DNA of 64,000 bases from Mesocentrotus franciscanus (Eukaryota > Echinodermata > Echinoidea > Camarodonta > Strongylocentrotidae): assembly GCA_037976565.1 (NCBI GenBank), contig CP137684.1, positions 18,910,259-18,974,258 on the forward strand, given 5' to 3'. A program made the translations under genes and the position numbers. Numbering within the stretch: the stretch's first letter is position 1; the number at the start of each line of letters is the position of its first letter. This document shows, one piece after another, positions 60,270-64,000 of this stretch. The notes beneath the pieces are model-generated. The model did not search any database, had not been told where the DNA came from, and saw only the letters and a list, made by a program, of their open reading frames with translations.

Positions 60270-60743
60270 CTTTTCACACTGGCAAAATTTTGCTTAACCC
60301 CGTACTATAGGTGGGGTTAAAGGGGGGTCTTAGCCCTACCTATAGTCCGGGGTTAAGCCTATTCCACTTTCTGTTCAGACTTGCATTTACCAAAGTGGGC
60401 TAGCCCCACCTATAGTACGGGTTAGCTGGCCCTGCAAAATAGCAGGGCTAACCCCGCAATTGTGGTGCTAACTCCGCAATTGCGGTGCCAAGCAAATGAA
60501 TGAGAACAGAAACGAAAAATAGTCCGGTACTACGCAATGGAGCGAATTAATTGATATTCACGCTATATAGCTAGTACGGGGTTAACGAATTGCAGTGAGA
60601 ACAGCATGAATTTTCTTATTCCGGGATAGGCGCTTAGTACAGGACTAAATAAGCGTGTGTGAAAAGCCAAAAAAGTTAGTCCGGGGTTAAGGATAGTACG
60701 GGGCTAAGCAAAGTACGGGGTTAAGCAAAACAAGTGTGAAAAG
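60270..60743. mobile_element. TIR element with CTTTTCACACT ends and iterated internal motif
   Basis: The left terminus is CTTTTCACACT and the right terminus its exact complement. Just inside, GCTTAACCCCGTACTA on the left pairs with TAGTACGGGGTTAAGC-type sequence on the right. The TAGT.CGGGGTTAAGC word recurs at least seven times in both orientations (about 60292, 60337, 60408, 60572, 60680, 60697 and 60712). There is no coding capacity and no clear target-site duplication. It looks like a non-autonomous DNA transposon with subterminal repeats, possibly transposase-binding sites. Confidence 0.75.
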
Positions 60744-61319
60744 AGTAATAGAGTTGAAAACGTCAGATTCTGTTAAAAGAATAAAGTCAACAATGTTTTA
60801 TTTGTTATTGTTTGGCTCTATAGATATTGGTCTTTCCTAGAGATTGCCTTGAATTGTGATTATTTAATTCCCACTTTTCACCCCCTTTTGGCAACACGTA
60901 TATTAAGTATGAAAATCAGTTGGGATAGGTGATGAGAATGATCTGTTTGATTGAGAAGGAGGTGCCTAAGTCCCTCGATATGTCTGCGAGCATGAATATA
61001 CATTTCACACATCTTCAGCTTCGACCAATATCTTACAAAATAAACTTACTATGTTGATGTGTATGTGTGCCATGCCCTAGTGAAGTTAATCAACTCTGCT
61101 AACTCCAATTAGTGACGCCTGTCTGTTAATCACAACCAGAGGGCGGAATTTCATTAACAACGCTTTGCTTCTTGATAGTTCTAATGGGTAAAATCTTCCA
61201 AAAAGACCCTAATTTGTGCCTCTAAGACGTGACATTGTATCGTCACCAAGGGACGTAAATGTTTAAATAATAAAACGCGCTAAAAAGTGCATAAAAGCCT
61301 AACTAAACCCCACGTGTAT

Positions 61320-61690
61320 ATTCGGGAGTTTCTTCTTACGTGACTGTACGGTATAGCTCTGCCCATGGAGCAGCTTATAAAATGAGGGTCTACGAGTAAG
61401 CGAGGGCATGGATGGAGCGGGCGGGACGACATACTTGTACGGGGCCGGAGCTGCGGTGTATTCCATCCCCCGAAGCATCGTAAAGGTGTCATTTTGCGAC
61501 TCGGAAACTGTCTTCTAATTCCCGCCCAAGTACCTCCAGATCCCCTTCTATCGTCAGGATAATTCTAGTGATATCGAGTTTCGTCGCGTCGAAACGCTAT
61601 CTTTGCATAGACACCCGATATGCAATTCGATCCGTCGCGGTGCGCGCGTCCTGGCGTGCTCTATCCATGGATCTTACTTAGCACGGCAGC
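61320..61690 (+). promoter_or_regulatory. CpG-rich islet with TATA box in intron 4; possible internal promoter
   Basis: The most GC-rich segment of the right-hand 10 kb (61390-61480 is well over half G+C), with many CG dinucleotides also at 61560-61660. CAGCTTATAAAATGAGGG places a TATAAAA at about 61375-61381 on the + strand, directly before the GC-rich stretch. It lies after the paired-domain exons and before the homeodomain exons, so a promoter here would make a paired-less Pax6. An enhancer is equally possible. Confidence 0.35.
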
Positions 61691-63072
61691 CAAGTGTTCA
61701 TGCTTTGTTTATTTCATGAAACGGCTAAGAGCAAACTGAAGATGTTGTATGGTTTCGCTTCATCACTTTATGATGTGCTTGTCACAATTACTGACAGGTT
61801 TTTGTTACCTGATATCTGTATTGTTTGCTTTTCTTGCTCTTACCAAATTTCTTGAAAATAGGCTAATAATTTGTTTTAATTTTTTTTAAATGTTTTTACT
61901 AAAATAATATGTCACCAAAAATATACAACTCTTTTTTCTCTAGATGAAGTTCCAGTTCCCATTCATAGATACGTAATGTTATCCATTGTTTTTTGTTAGA
62001 CGTAAATCGCATTGATACAAAAGTGAGAAGAACTGTGTGTCAGTTAGGATAGATTGCAGCAAGTTTTTATTAATATCATGATAATCCTAAAAGTTTCTAA
62101 ATTCCTATTCGTGTCGATTCTGAAGTCAGAGGAATCCATCCTTTTTCTCTCTAAAGCTTTTAACGTTCTTATTCAGTTTTTAGACATCTTACCCCTACAA
62201 ACGGGTTAGGATTCCTCTTTTTTGCGTCATGATTGCCTTCCCAAATATGTCCAATAAACCACATTAGACCTCTTTCATCTTTGTTCCTTTTATATTTTTA
62301 GTTTGTGAAAGGGATACTTTAGATTTGTTGACATGTGCATGACAAGCACTTAGCACTTTATCAAACAGGACATGATATTATTTTGACCTGAAAAACCTAT
62401 TTCTCATGAATAGGCAACGGGCAATCCAGATGTCGAAATTTCCCTCCTAGATCGCTTCCTCCTCTCTGTGCTTGACGCGTCCTCCTATCCCCCTCCTTTG
62501 CCTCTTCAATTGAAGGAATAAAAGATCCCCGACAAACCCATTATCCATAAGCATACACAGTAATAAAACCGTTTAATGTAAATGAATTCCCCATCTCTGT
62601 CGATTCTCCTCCGTATATTGCATTGCTCTGATGATGATGATGATCATCATCATACCGTTACAGAGATCCATTGTCTATTGTTTACAACGCCACTTTCTAA
62701 AAGGTATCTGCCTTTCTCGTCCCTCTTTAAAATTACAAATTCAAACACCCCTGATGATTATCATCATCCACAGGACCAAAATGAGGCAATTTTTTATTTG
62801 CCTTTTGCATTTTCTTTTTTCTCACTCTCCGGCACTTTAAAAAGTAAACAGGGAAAATATGAGGAGGAAAAATGGCAGCGCCGTGGTTATTAAGGATGGC
62901 GTTTGAACGTGGGGAGCAGGATATGGAAAGCGAGGAACATGTTATTAGTCTCACAGCAGGAGGTGCCTGAATCTCCCTACTACATTACTGATGATTCAGT
63001 TCAGTTTGTCGTATATCTTTGCCCGCCTTGACTACCAGGTTCACTGCAATATGGCGCCCTCACTCCTCAAGA

Positions 63073-63097
63073 CCTCTCTCTCTCTCTCTCTCTCTCA
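63073..63097. repeat. (CT)n microsatellite
   Basis: Pure CT dinucleotide run. Confidence 0.9.
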
Positions 63098-63362
63098 TCA
63101 TTTATATCTATTTCTATATCCCCATCTTCTTACACTCATGTATTTCGTAATCATTGCATCTTTTATTCGCTCAATTCCTCTCCCATCCCCTCTCTGCTTG
63201 GTACTCATTTGAACTAATATTTGTTATATATATATATCACTTATTGGCGTCTAATTAAGAAACAAAGGGAATACGATTGGGTAATGCATTTCCGCCAATT
63301 AATAGATAATGCTTTATTGCACGAATTTTCGAAACACAACTCATTCCTTCGTCAGAGAGGTT

Positions 63363-63416
<54 letters not shown>
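63363..63416. repeat. (CA)n(TA)n compound microsatellite
   Basis: About 12 CA units pass directly into about 15 TA units. Tyr/Ile/His-rich frames over it are artefacts. Confidence 0.92.
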
Positions 63417-63418
<2 letters not shown>

Positions 63419-63567
63419 CATAAATATATATATTAAAAATGTGTATGTATATATATTTTAATTGTCCCTTTAAATTGTTCATTTTCAGCAAAATGGCACA
63501 AAAGACACAAATCTGATTATGAAGTGCCATTTATTTGACTCAAACGAAGCCGCGCGTGATGTGTTGC

Positions 63568-63800
63568 CCCCTCCCCCATTTCTATGTCCCTCTTCTTCTC
63601 CTTCTCTCCTTCTGTGTTCTCACTCCTCCCCTCTCTCTCTCTATCTCTCTCTCTAATTCTTAACATTTTATTATGCGTTATTCTAAGATAGCCCTACCTT
63701 TCTCTCTTTCTATCTCTCTATTTAATACTTCTAACCCCTTTCTCTCTCTCTCCGACTCTCCCTCTCTTTTTTTTTTCTCTCGCTCTCCCTCTCTCTTTGT
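63568..63800. repeat. CT-rich low-complexity tract
   Basis: Several (CT)n blocks interrupted by short non-repetitive sequence. Confidence 0.85.
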
Positions 63801-64000
63801 CAGCTGTATTCTCTTCCGTTTGTAATACGACTTATTCAACACGTTTCTTGATTTGTTATAATTATGTTTTTGAACAATTCTGTCTGAACACCAAAGATAT
63901 ATAGTTCTTTCATGAAGTGCACTTGAACATTTTATTTTAGTATCAGAAGTTTATCACATTCCTTCAGTTGGGTTTTGTATCTTAAGCAAACTCATTTGGG

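Larger units (their letters stand above)
53200..64000 (+). other. Pax6: Pax6 intron 4 (incomplete)
   Basis: At least 10.8 kb, phase 1, starting GTAAGT. I looked for homeodomain signatures (the WFSNRRAKW stretch and the RNRTSFT start) in the readable frames and saw none. It contains a LINE relic, two TIR elements near 60 kb, a G-rich minisatellite, CT and CA/TA microsatellites and a CpG-rich TATA-bearing islet at 61.3-61.7 kb. Confidence 0.7.

Noticed and set aside
1..64000. A CRISPR array, operon, phage-like or other prokaryotic system
   Set aside because: The sequence is eukaryotic: spliced Pax6, long introns, SINEs and microsatellites; no regularly spaced identical repeats or compact gene clusters.

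Overview
The window is eukaryotic: AT-rich, gene-poor, full of microsatellites and small transposon relics, with one recognisable multi-exon protein gene. That gene is Pax6 (eyeless), on the + strand. Four coding exons are visible: 22698-22812 (start codon and N-terminal tail), 28614-28646 (a 33-nt exon), 39298-39644 (most of the paired domain) and 53007-53199 (end of the paired domain and first part of the linker). All junctions have GT/AG ends and matching phases (1-1, 1-1, 0-0), giving a continuous 229-codon reading frame. The homeodomain and C-terminal exons were not found before 64000, so the gene runs off the right edge.

The organism is probably an invertebrate deuterostome, most likely an echinoderm. 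This is inferred from the Pax6 sequence and its exon structure, the compact exons separated by 6-13 kb introns, tRNA-derived SINEs with (ATT)n tails and many short inverted-repeat elements. No second locus in the window allows a firmer assignment.

Layout. Positions 1-22.2 kb are upstream DNA with no convincing coding gene. It holds microsatellites, a tandem duplication (4.7 kb), a 119-bp inverted-repeat foldback (8.6-9.1 kb), a CpG-richer patch ending in a splice-donor-like site (9.1-9.7 kb), two tRNA-SINEs, a tiny MITE (15.5 kb) and two copies of a TTAA-flanked long-TIR MITE (16.6 and 18.7 kb). Positions 22.2-22.7 kb form a GC-richer promoter/5'UTR zone directly before the Pax6 start. Intron 1 (5.8 kb), intron 2 (10.7 kb), intron 3 (13.4 kb) and the visible part of intron 4 (10.8 kb) hold more SINEs, a LINE 3' relic, MITEs, a G-rich minisatellite and several GC/CpG-richer islets that are plausible cis-regulatory elements. 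One islet, in intron 4 at 61.3-61.7 kb, has a TATAAAA motif.

I see no new multi-gene system. The most interesting points are the predicted 33-nt in-frame cassette exon just before the paired domain, together with the absence of the intron that hosts vertebrate exon 5a, and several inverted-repeat elements that may be undescribed families. All regulatory calls are inference from composition and motifs only.
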